Shown here piece by piece: positions 40,490-51,846 of a stretch of DNA of 64,000 nucleotides. The notes beneath the pieces were generated by a model, which searched no databases, had not been told where the DNA came from, and saw only the letters and a list, made by a program, of their open reading frames with translations. Within the stretch, counting starts at the first letter, position 1. Each line of letters opens with the position of its first letter. The translations under genes and the position numbers were made by a program. Source of the DNA: Otis tarda (Eukaryota; Chordata; Aves; Otidiformes; Otididae); NCBI GenBank assembly GCA_026413225.1, contig CM048553.1, positions 117,558,690 to 117,622,689 on the forward strand, written 5' to 3'.

Positions 40490-43242
40490 GAGAAAGTTTA
40501 TGCTTCAGAGTCACGACAAAACAAAATCAAGTACTTGGTACTTACAGCTATTCTTGATTAGTCCAGAAGTAATGTGCAAATTAATGCACTTTAATTCTGT
40601 ACAGTGTCATCACAATCAGCTAGGCATAACTGAGCGAATACACAATCAAGAATCCTCATAAACGAAAGTTTCATCAAAGTTAGACCAGCACAGTTCTTTG
40701 CTTGATGTAAGCACAATTCAGCCTGCACAGCAGCTGTAGTTTTAATACATAAAATAACCTAAAGAAGAGCAAACACTCTAAGTTCCACTCACTCAGTAGG
40801 GAAGAGTCAGACTGGAAGAGAACTGACAACAATCAACATATTTAGTAACCAAAACCCGTTTCTGTCCTACTACTTTGCCATGCTTCATATTCTTCACCTG
40901 AAAGATGTCAACGTTTAGTATGGCCAGACTTGCTCCATCTCTATCACTATTTCAACTCTATTTTAATTTAAGTTCTTACTTCGATACAGCACCTCAGTGA
41001 AAATGTACCCAATGGACATATTTGGGGAAGTTTTTCAGGACTGTAGCACCAAGCAGCTAACACCTGCAACAGCAGAACAGAGTGAGAAGTATCATGGCTA
41101 TGTCTTTTAATTGGCTTGAGAATGGGTTGATGATCATTATATTACTTAAAGAGAAAGTACTTGTTTCAAGCATGCTTAATCAGTGCTTTGCAGTTCATTT
41201 TCTACCAACTGCCTTATATTTTCCTGTAGGGGCTTAGAGAAGACATGTTAAGAGTATGCACAGTTCAATACATAAGAAAGTTTTGAGGGAAAAAGGGAGA
41301 TTTCCAAGTTTGTTCCCTCTGCAGTAATGGCTTTTAATCATCCATCAGCAACACTTAACACAACTGTGAAAAGACATTTTTTCTTATTAGGCTTACACTG
41401 GCCATAGATGTATCAGAATCTCCACTGAAAAAGCTATTCAGATGGGTCAAAAATGCAACACTGAAAGGAGAACCACGTACAACTTCCACAGCAGGTAAGT
41501 GGTCCAACTGCTCCAGTGCTCCAGTGAAGTTATCATGATCGTCTCTAGCTGCACAAGTCCGTTCACCAGCATAACAAGTTTGCTGTAGTGAGACAGCCTC
41601 CAAGGTAGTCCTGATTTTTAACTTTCAACTGTTAGGGAAAAGTTGGAAACAAGGAGCAGCACAGTGTCACCACCCTGCTAGTCCTCCAAAGACCAAGTAG
41701 TAAGTGGTCCCAGAGGCCCTAACTTAAAAACCTTCTGCTTTGGAACCAAACACCTCTAGGAACTAGTTAACTTGGCAAGGTTTGTGAAGAGTAGCAATGA
41801 ATGAAAGAAGTCTAAGATGCTCAGTTCCACATAAGCATAATTAATGTATCCAACTATCATGCATAAGACTGACATTATCTTGGAAAAACTCCAAGGGTCA
41901 CAGGCACGATACAGGAAAGGAAGCTACAGAAGGAGCTACTGTATTTGCTTAATAAATCTACTGCACAGACTGTTGTCAGTGGATTTTGTTCCAAGAAACT
42001 ATACAAACAAAACAGTCTTTACAGACAGAAGAAAGGGAAGGGGGTGGGAGAGTGGCGAGAAGGATTTGATCTCATGATCTCTAACACAGTCGAACAGCTG
42101 AAACGTCAATGGACAATGTCTGTAGAACTCAATTTTCTGAATTATTGTGACAAACTTCAATTTCACAACTTGAGGGAAACGAAGACCACTTCTTTAAGAA
42201 ACCAAGAAAGTGCGACAGTTTGGTGTTTAAACATGAGGCTGTAATTAAACAGATGACTTTGTTTTTGTTGAGCCATTTGCATTCTTTGATAAATTTTCCA
42301 TCTTTTTCCAAGATGACAGTCATTCACACACTGTCTATAACAGCTTTTCTAACAGAATAAATAGATCAAATTTTATACAATCCTCTTTCCTGTAAGATCC
42401 CTGGAGAAGCCCAAACATACACTAAAGTTTGATTTTTCACATTACCTTCTTAAATAATTGTAGTTTAACTAGTATGCTTAAACTGTGCTCCTTCTGCAGG
42501 GAAACATAAATATGAAGCATAAAAAAAAGACGTCTTTCTCAGAAATTCTCCTAAATTTAAGACTATATACGCTGCAAATATAAGGATGCCTTAAGATTAC
42601 ACAGAAATAATCTTTCTTCATTCAGCTTTAGGAACGGAAAAAAATGCCAAAGGGTAATCAGTTCTTCTTATATCCTTCAGCTATGCTGTCTTTCAGTTAA
42701 ATTTAATTAATATAACCCCAAATGTGTTACTTTCCTATCAGACTGTCTGTGGAGTAATTACTGAAACAGAGCATTAAGTAAAATAATTATATACAAATAA
42801 GGTAAGCACTACTCGCTCTCTCAAACTTGTCCTGAGGAAACATTTCAGACAGGACTCTCAAATGACTTAATAAATGGCAAAATTCACTGTACTGCTGTTT
42901 ATTAATTAAAGCTTGTTTTATAGAATTAAGCTTACATACAAGTGTCTCTTTTAACTTGGAAACTCCTTGAAACTAGGCCTTGGCATGTGATTCTGGCTTA
43001 ATTGCTCTGCAGAAATATTTTTTTTCCTTCACTTGTTACTGTTAAAGAGGGCTGGTATCACTACCCTGTTATTTTTATGTTTTCTATAACAAGAAATCGG
43101 CCTTCAGCAGCAGCATCATACAACTCCAAATTGCTAAGAGTCACTAGAAGACACAGCAGTAATGATTAATCATAGTTTCATAGAGAGACGGGGGGTGTGT
43201 GTATATATCCGCGTGTACTTATTTTTACATATGCACATGGAT

Positions 43243-43433
43243 AGGGTGGTGGAACACTGGAACAGGCTGCCCAGAGAGGTGGTGGATGCCCCATCCCTGA
43301 AGACATTCAAGGCCATGTTGAACGGGGCTCCGAGCAACCTGATCCAGTTGAAGGTGTCCCTGCTCCTTGCAGGGGGGTTGGACTAGATCATCTTTAAAGG
43401 TCCCTTTCAACCCAAACCATTCTATGATTCTAT
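43243..43433 (+). mobile_element. CR1 LINE 3' end fragment, plus orientation, with ORF2 terminus
   Basis: It begins AGGGTGGTGGAACACTGG, encoding the end of ORF2 (RVVEHWNRLPREVVDAPSL, then KVSLLLAGGLD and stop at 43384-43386). It continues through the 3' untranslated region GATCATCTTTAAAGGTCCC to the tail ACCCAAACCATTCTATGATT. It is well preserved but truncated to about 190 bp. A TG/TA-rich tract lies immediately upstream (about 43193-43235) and a TATATACATA run immediately downstream. Confidence 0.95.
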
Positions 43434-43908
43434 ATATACATATCCATTTTAAAAACATGGACCTTACCTTATAATCCCTGCAAAGAAATAGACAAAACCA
43501 AAAATTCCCACTTCACAAACTCTTAAAAAAATTTTCCCCCACAATTTCTCCCTCTTCACATCTACCATGATACACTTAAAGAATCTGTAGATGTCAGAAT
43601 AGCATACCCCTCCCTCCTTCAGCGCATAACCCTGACCCACTTCGCTGCAGAAAGCTAGTGAAACAGGCTCCAAATATTTCATTCTGCAGCTGGTCTTTAA
43701 TCCCTAATAACCAAGGGAGGTTGAAGTCACTCTCTAATCTCCTAATGTGTAAGAATCAACAGAGCTCCCCTTTGAGCAGCCAGCCTACGCTGGAGCACAG
43801 AACAGATTGTGTCAAGTGACAGCTGCTTTCTGGCAGAACATGCAGGCTCCCTACCAAGAAAGGGAGGCAGGAAGCATCACTCAGTTGCGGAAGAGGTTGC
43901 CAGCTTGC

Positions 43909-43933
43909 AAAAAAAAAAAAAAAAAAAAAAAAA
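43909..43933 (+). repeat. Oligo-A tract, 25 bases
   Basis: An uninterrupted run of As with no transposon body recognised upstream. Avian CR1 does not use poly(A) tails, so it is not a CR1 tail. Confidence 0.9.
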
Positions 43934-46900
43934 TAAAAAGTAAGAAAAAATTCATACAGCCATTTGAATAAGATCCATGCAGCTCTAAAGAAACCAACAA
44001 ATGTGTGTGTATATATATACACTCTGTAGCCATCTCCCCTTCCACTCTCCTCTGTTGCTTACCTTTAGGAGGATGAAAGTTTCTCACTGCAAGGACTATT
44101 TGCCTCTGTATCTGAATGGTGCTTAATATATTATGGCTGCTCTATAAAGACAAATAGTAAAAGACTGTCAAGCTTTCTAACTAATTAAACAAAGTTTGAA
44201 ATCAAAGATGTGATACAGATATTCACTTGTCTCTGAAATGAATTAGACGTAAGAAAATGAGCTGTAGTCTGCTGATTGACCATAGATATCACTGTGTGCG
44301 TATACACAATGCAAACACGTGGAAGCACATTTCTTGAAACCCTGTCAGCCATGCATAAACTAGGCACGTAATAAAAAATGGTTTGTAGCTCCATGTTCTG
44401 TTCAGCTTGTTCAAGTACTATTTTAATTTGGAAGTAGCCCCTAAATACAGCTTAAGTCACAGTTTAATTCAAGTAAGAGGTTTCTGAACTTACATAACCA
44501 TTTTTTTTTCCTGGGTGTCTAATGTTCTGCAGCACAAGGTTAGAATTTTTTAAATGCTACATTTTTGAAGACAAGTTGCTGGAATTACACTTTTGCAATT
44601 CCCAGTGTATTAGGTTTCAAGACGAGGGGAAAAAAATCCAGCCCAAGCACCTTTCCCACCTCTATTAACGAAACAGAAACAAAAAACTCCCCAAGAACAA
44701 ATCAGCAATTGATTTTTTTTAAAGGACCATTTAGATATTATGGCTGCAACACTTGAAAAATGTGCATTCATATGCTTTACCTGTGTGATTGAAGCCCTTG
44801 TTAGCCAGATTTCAGTCCTGCTTAAAACCTTTGTCAATTTGTTAGGCACAAAGCAGGCTGCAACTAACTGCTTTGTCAAATCCACATTTATCTGCAAGCA
44901 GTCAACAAACAAAATGAAAGGATTTTTACCAGTCAGCTTCAGAAGGATGAAGAAAGGACTGGGAAAGGGTATGGAATTCAGCATTTTCAGAGGAAATGGA
45001 CTAGCTAGGTTGGTTGTTCTTTTGAAAGAAGGTGGTCACATAAATCAGACTCAAATCAGTTCTAATACTATATGGTCAGTGGAGAATGTTAAACCGCAGA
45101 CTGGAATCTTTCAAGAACTCAAAAATGGCAACATGGGTGTAACATAAATACACCAGACATTAACAGTTCAATTTGTGGATGACAGAAGAGTCCCAACCCC
45201 TACGAATAAACACACCTACAAACAGATCCAGTAATAGGAAGAGTTTTGCAATACAAGATAATACTAATAAAACAGGAAAGATGGTTACAACATCCCCTCT
45301 TGTAAGCATCCTGATTACATAATGAATTTAAGATTATAAATTATTGTTTTTACTACTTCCTCTAGTGCTTTACATTCTGTTTACCAAACAGAAATAGCAC
45401 GGAAAGAGTTTGCGGCAGGTGTCCCACTATGCTCTGCAGCAGTGTCCCACTCAGCCACCATCGGCCACATGCCAGTGGTGTGGCACCTCGGCGGTGCCGA
45501 TGCTCCAGCCCCCAGGACAACTATAGACTTGAGGCACATATGGGGCGCATGAACCCAAATTCAGACTCCGGTGCTATGCAGCCAAAAGCTGCTTGTTGCT
45601 CCTTTTGAGATGTTAGTGGTCAGACAGACACTTTCCATCGCAACTACATGATGCTGTTCTAGTTTTGCATCTGTGCCCATGAATACACTGCAACTCAGTG
45701 CCAAATTACAACTCTTCTGACAAATATTCCTCTTTAGCCAGGCACCAAGTACTTTTAAAGCTGGTCTCTGTTCAGAATCGGGCTAGTTTAGTTACTGTCC
45801 TTAATTTGGGGTCTCTGCAGCACAAGACCACATGAATCCTTCAGCCCAGAGTCAGAAATTCCTCCTCATCTTACATCGTCTTAGCCTGCACAACCTGGTG
45901 TACAAAAATACAGAGACTCTCATCTTAGAGGAGCTGCTTATCCAGACATGGGTTATGACCCTCTCTTGCTATGTGTCCAGCCTGGGAAACTTCAGTCTCA
46001 TCCACCTTCCTGCTTCACCTGGGAAGTTCTCCTTTTTCTCCTGGCTGGGTCTAATGGTTGAAATGCATCCAGAAGAAAACCTCCAACAGCACATTCATAG
46101 TCAGGAAAGCAATTCATCTTGCAAAGAACAGCCAGGATGGCCCACTGTCTTATCCTGCAAGACTGCAACAACAGTCTTACAGAACCAAACAAACCATAGC
46201 AAATCTAGTGACAACATTTTGGACCTGAGAAAGATTTATTCTAACACAAATCAGCCTTTAAGACATATACCAGTAACTTCTTAGAAAAGTAATAATGACC
46301 TTTGCTGAATACTATATAGGTCTTGTTAATTGCACAGTGAAAGAGGGAAGTCTTTATTTTTTTTTAAAAAGGCCTAAAAATTACTCTCACAGTTCAGAGC
46401 TATTAAAAAAGGTCATTAAAAATTTCTGCTAGTCAATTACAGCATAAAGATATTTTTTTAAACTACGACTTTTCACAGTTCTCAAGATCAGAAAGCTTTT
46501 ACTCAAAACCTAAACGCTAAGGTATTGAACTTGCAGGATAGTGGTGCTTAATAGCTCACAGAAGACCACGCATCTCTGAACCACTGCAAAACAAGAGGGA
46601 GAGAACAGTCTAAAAGTGACTTTGCTATATTTAGGAATAGCACAATCAATACAATGCAGACATCAACTCCACAAATATAACTCGGGTCAGTCGCCAGAGC
46701 CTGAAGCCAATACATCTGAAGTAAATAAATAAATAAACAGATAAACCAGTCTGTTTGCATAAGGGGAAAAAATTACAATAAAAGGATTTTCCAAGCACAG
46801 AAGAAATGTATTCTTTCTTTCCTTCTTTCAGGGGAATTTTCCAAATCTCTACAGAAGTTTAGCAATTTCTTAGCTGTTCTTCACATTTACTTTAATTTTG

Positions 46901-47960
46901 TGTTAGTTAACACAAGATTATTAAGCAGTCAAAAATACGAAGGTGTTCCCACACACAGGCTCAAAATGAGACAAAAATAATAGTGGCAACCTAACAACCT
47001 CTACTGACAAAGTAACTCTGACTTTGCAGCTCAGAGGGAAATGCTGCATCACAATCTGGACTCAATCAAATCTCTGGTGGGTTTGTAAATCACTGCTAAG
47101 AATAATCTGTCTGGTTGTTTACACTATTTAAAAGAATACTGGTGTTGACACCCAAAGTTTGATTTCCATGTTGGTCTAAAATCTGTAACTGTTTGCAGAA
47201 AAAATTTTGTCATCTCTATTAGTCAGATATTCTGGAATAGTCAAACATTGTCATTATTAGGTCTCCACAAACCATAAGCGATAACTCCCACGTAGAAAAT
47301 TTTGTAGAAGAAATTGAAAAGATAAAACCAAAAACTCCACTAAAACATCTACCACCAGACTGAAAGACATCCATGGAAACAGTACTTTGGCATTTTATAT
47401 TTACTGTGTTATTGACTTCTGCATCTTGTACATTCCATTCATGATGAAAAATTCTAAAAATTTACATGGCTGTAAAAACAAGTAGATTTGACTACTTATG
47501 GAAAACAGCAGTTTGGATGCGGTTTCTTTTTCTTTTAAGTAAAAAGTTATTATACAGAATTAATCTTTATCAGCTAGTTTTAGGTTTTAGTATGTGTAAT
47601 TGTATCCACTGGAAGGGAATAGAGGAGAAACAACAGTCGAGTGCATCTGTTTCCAAATATTTGATTGGATATGGCTCAAACAGTCTGCAGCCCAACTCTT
47701 ACAAGAGGAGGTGCTCTTATTAAATAATACAAGTCCTTTGTATACACTCTTGCACCTGTTCTTTTCAGTGGAAACTGCATTTATACTGTTCTTCACTCCT
47801 ACGATGTTTCTGAGGCACAGCAGCTAAGAGTAAGGAACTGAGATTTGGTGCTCCAAAATGCAACACCCATAAATCCATTGCTGTGGGTGGCTGGGAGTGA
47901 CTAATTCAGTGTATTTAAAATTAATAATTGTACTTACATGCTCTGAGTTTGTAAGTACTC

Positions 47961-48060
47961 ATTTTAGTTGTTGCTGCTATTACAACCAACTACATTTAAT
48001 ATGGCATCACATTTTTGTTGTTGCTGTCATTACCTATGAACTAGATTTAATATGGAATCA
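47961..48060 (+). repeat. Tandem duplication, two ~50-bp units
   Basis: Unit 1 (47961-48010) and unit 2 (48011-48060) both run from ATTTT-GTTGTTGCTG through ATTAC and AACTA to ATTTAATATGG-ATCA. By eye about 80 percent of positions agree, with one indel, so the duplication is not recent. Confidence 0.85.
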
Positions 48061-48489
48061 GCTAAACAAATACAAGCATCCTCATATCCGCATTAGCTCC
48101 ATCCAACCTTGGGCATTAAACTGATTTAGCTATAATTTATTTCTAAATGAATATAGATGGACATTCTTTTATAGATGCTAGATTAGGCTTCAAAGTTTAA
48201 GGCAACATGCTTTTGAATCTCAGTTGCTTCTGATTAAGATTTGAAAACCTTGCCTCTTCTTCCTCACATGGAAGTGAGCCCGTAGACCCAGGGAATTGTA
48301 TTCAAATAGCGAGAAGTCACCCACATTGCCTCCTTGTATTTCTCACTTTTTGAGCTATGATAGTATTAGCAGAATACCAGAAAATACAAGTATGTTCAAA
48401 TACTCAGAAATAGGCTCTTCTCAAGAGCCCTTATCAGTAATCTATCTCTACTCCCATTGAAATTAGTGGAACTCTCATTACTCTCCTGG

Positions 48490-48547
<58 letters not shown>
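48490..48547 (+). repeat. Oligo-A followed by (AT)22 microsatellite
   Basis: Fifteen As merge into about 22 uninterrupted AT dinucleotides ending at 48547. It is likely polymorphic and self-complementary. Confidence 0.95.
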
Positions 48548-48549
<2 letters not shown>

Positions 48550-50924
48550 AGGGCTCAACTGGGGAAACATTATACACTTCTGCAAAATTATTTGTAACAG
48601 AGAGAGTATAGAGTTTTCCTCTGACATGAGAGGCCAGTTAAGAAGAGCTTCATCTAATCCCTCTCTGATGCAGTTTGTGTTTTCACTTACCACAAATGTT
48701 ATCCAAAAGTTGACATCACCCATGTGCCACAAGCACTCTCCTCCTACGACACAGAAAGAAGAATTTTCTCCTCCAGTGAGGAATTACTAAGATGAAAGAT
48801 TGATAAGCTTTTCAAATGTGAATAATTACCTGATGAGGATTAATAAGCCCTGGAACTACAAAAACAATAATTCAAGACAAAATTTCCTAGTTATAGCATT
48901 TGTTAATTTTAAGCATAATTGACTTGTGAAACTCATCTGGCCTAAGAAGCTACGATATGGCATGTTCTAGAGTGCCATTGTTCTAGAGCAATACAGAGTT
49001 GTGGCTGCATACCACAAACAGACCCCGAGCCCAAGAAATAAATACACAAGGTTATTTTTACATCCGTTTCAGAGAAACTGTTTGAGGACATAGGTAAGAG
49101 AGTGTGTCTGCAGTCATTTTAATGGTTTCTCACATAAAAGGATGAATTTTTAAAACAGTTTTATTTGTTTAGTACAGAGAATTCCTGGAGGGGAGACTAA
49201 CATTGATAGCAATGCTAGTCAAAGTATTCTGCCTCCGTTCCCAAGATCATCTGTCCAGCTAAGGAAAGCAATAAACAAAAAGCCTCATCTGCCGAAACCT
49301 GCCCAAGTCGTGTGTATTGTTGATTTCTTTTGAAGTCAATGATACTGAAGGCCTAGGGCAAATACTAACAAATCAGGTCCTGCATTTTATTTTTCCAAAT
49401 AGCTATCAAGATTCTGAGCTTCACAAACAACTAAATCAGCCTTTTTAAAGAGAGTTTGATTTAAACTGCTCCCACTAAGCTATGAACATGATGAAGTAAT
49501 ACTCAAGTGCTGCCTTTCAAAATGCAACAGCTGAAACTTTCGGTTCAGATCAGGAAGAGCAAGACTTACTGTTGCTCAAGGTGAGGCCCCAGGCAGTAAT
49601 GCTTATTTTCTCCTCCACTTTATTTTATAAATGTATCTAAAGATCACTGTGACTGGACCAGTAACTATGAGCTATGAAAAACCATCAATACCCATCATCG
49701 CCACACACAACAGCACACATTAGAAATATGCACACAAAGCACGCATATGGTTCCCATGATACAGACTCTTCAAAGCGAGTGTCTCTATACGCAGCACAGC
49801 TCCTATCCATCACAGCAGCTTATAAGCACAATAAGCGTTTAAAGCTGAAAATGTTCTTACTCTGAAAAAGCAGCTTTGTACTAAACAAGGCAGCAGATAC
49901 TTCATGCTATTGATCTGAGCAAAGCAATCATCGCAGAAGCATTCATATAGTGGTTTTGTTCTGAAAACTTAAGGAAGAGAAATTTTATTTTCATAGGCCT
50001 GAAATACTTGCTAGGTTACTAATTCTAGGGCTCAATTCCCTTTCCTGCTCCCTTTAGAGCTTTTTCAAAATAGCAAGGACTGGCTGCAGCCTTCTTCTGC
50101 AGAAACTTTCTAAAGGAAACACCAGCTTCCTCGCACACCCACTCAGATGTATACAAGCTGTGGTAATTTGCCATACAGGAATGTCACAGTATCCCAGGGT
50201 TCTTTCTCTCTCTTCCTCGAGCACACTAGTTAACTTTGTTCTATGTTCTTAAAATTTGTGACATTAATGTATTTCAGTATTTCATTTAACTCCAAGTGTC
50301 TAAAGAACTGTAGTTTTGTAGAAAACTGCATATGAGAGATAATTCTTTTGGCTACTTTTTGAGAAACAAGAGATATGGAAATTTCAAAAGCCTGTTTTTG
50401 GGTTGCATTAGATCTACCCTACCCTTTTTCAGATAAATGTAAGACAATGGAAATAAACTAGGTACCTTAGTAGTTGATTCCTGGACAGGAAAGGACCAGT
50501 CACTGCAAAAACCTTCTACCACTTACTGTACAGTTGGTAGGACCTGCCAAATCCTGACTGATCCTATTTAATTCACCATGCTATAGACACGTACAGTCTC
50601 TTTATGCTTTACAATGGAAAAACTAGGTTTGAAAAAAAATAATACATAATTTAAAAGTCCCCCTACATGCAACCCAACAGCAAAGAACAGAGTTTAGCTC
50701 TGCCACATTGGTAAAATTAGGTAGACAATTCTGCTGCATTGCTCTTTTAGTTACTTGCCCATCAGAGCATAATATCCTTAAAATATATTTACCTTTTTCC
50801 CCAAAAAAGTTCAACCTACTCACATCTAATAGTTTTTACTGCTTGCACACAAAATAGAGGTATCTGGAAGTAGTCAGATTTCTGGCACGTGGATACCTTG
50901 GAAATCAAATCAAAGTGAGATCTG

Positions 50925-50971
50925 GTATGTATGTGTGTGTGTGCGTGCGTATATACGTATCTATATATATA
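50925..50971 (+). repeat. TG/TA mixed dinucleotide tract
   Basis: Alternating purine-pyrimidine sequence (GTATGTATGTGTGTGTGTGC, then GTGCGTATATACGTAT and TATATAT). It is interrupted by CG steps and has potential to adopt Z-DNA. Confidence 0.85.
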
Positions 50972-51802
50972 GCAGCTATTACTCACACCTTGCTATGATA
51001 ATACAACTTGGCAAATACAGAGAGTCAAATGCCTTCCCCTCCATATTGCACTGCTATAATTGGTCACCAGCAGTCTGACACCGAGAAGGTCTGTACGTAC
51101 GCGCCCGGCTGGCCTGCGTCCAGACAAGGTCTGGAGAGGGAGAACTCACAGGAGTCACTGCTGGACGTGCACAGTTGGAAGAAAGCCTGCGAGACTGCAG
51201 ATTAACAGTCTACAAAAAAAAAAACCAGACTGTGTTGGCCCACTGAAAAGCTCGTCCCCAGACTTTGAACCAGTTTGTCAGACACCAGACCTGGCAGTGT
51301 CCGAGACCGGAGGCATAGCTCAGCTTCCAGGTCGCTTAGATAACAACTGCACAGCTAAGATGGACTAGGAGAAGTTATTTTAAGTCGCAATTACTAGTTC
51401 TTATCAAAGGAGCTGGATGCACGCAATTGTTGCTGCTAAGAGCGTCCCTTTCTCTTCTGATAGAGCAAAAATAATTTTATTCGTGGCAACTAAAGTCAGT
51501 GGGCCCAGGTGAAAGGTTAGGTGCACCAATGACCCCAGTGGACCCCAGTATCTCCCACACTTCTCGCATTTTCCGCTGAAATGGATATGAACCATATCTC
51601 TCTTCCTTGTAGAAATACCTAACCAGCCGCCCCTTTTCTTACAGGGACAAAGGATCCAACCAAACCACCATGTGGTGGCAGTGCTTGAAGCTGATGTCTG
51701 CACAACCAGGCCTCTCTTTTTAGCTGAGGGCTGGGTAGTCCCAGCTGCTCCCAGAGGGTGGCAAAGTACTTTGGACTTTCAAAGCAACCGCGGAGCGGTA
51801 GG

Positions 51803-51846
51803 GAGAAGTGTTAGAAATCACAATGAGAAGCGTTAGAAATCACAAC
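51803..51846 (+). repeat. 22-bp direct tandem duplication
   Basis: GAGAAGTGTTAGAAATCACA+AT is followed at once by GAGAAGCGTTAGAAATCACA+AC. Only two of 22 positions differ. Confidence 0.95.

Larger units (their letters stand above)
39359..43242 (-). other. GAREM1: GAREM1 intron 2, unassigned sequence with twin palindromes
   Basis: No transposon or exon is recognised. It contains the twin palindromes at 40144-40190 and an (AC)9 microsatellite at 40472-40489. Confidence 0.5.
43434..48489 (-). other. GAREM1: GAREM1 intron 2, TE-poor stretch
   Basis: It contains a 25-base oligo-A run (43909-43933), a CpG-enriched patch at 45410-45575, a tandem 50-bp duplication at 47961-48060 and otherwise unique AT-rich sequence. 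Open frames of 135 codons (from 44740) and 150 codons (from 45832) on the plus strand resemble no family. Confidence 0.5.

Noticed and set aside
45832-46284. 150-codon open frame on the plus strand
   Set aside because: No recognisable domain; length within chance expectation.
48490-48547. A-run plus AT repeat considered as the tail of a retroposed gene
   Set aside because: No retrocopy body lies upstream and the structure is a simple microsatellite.
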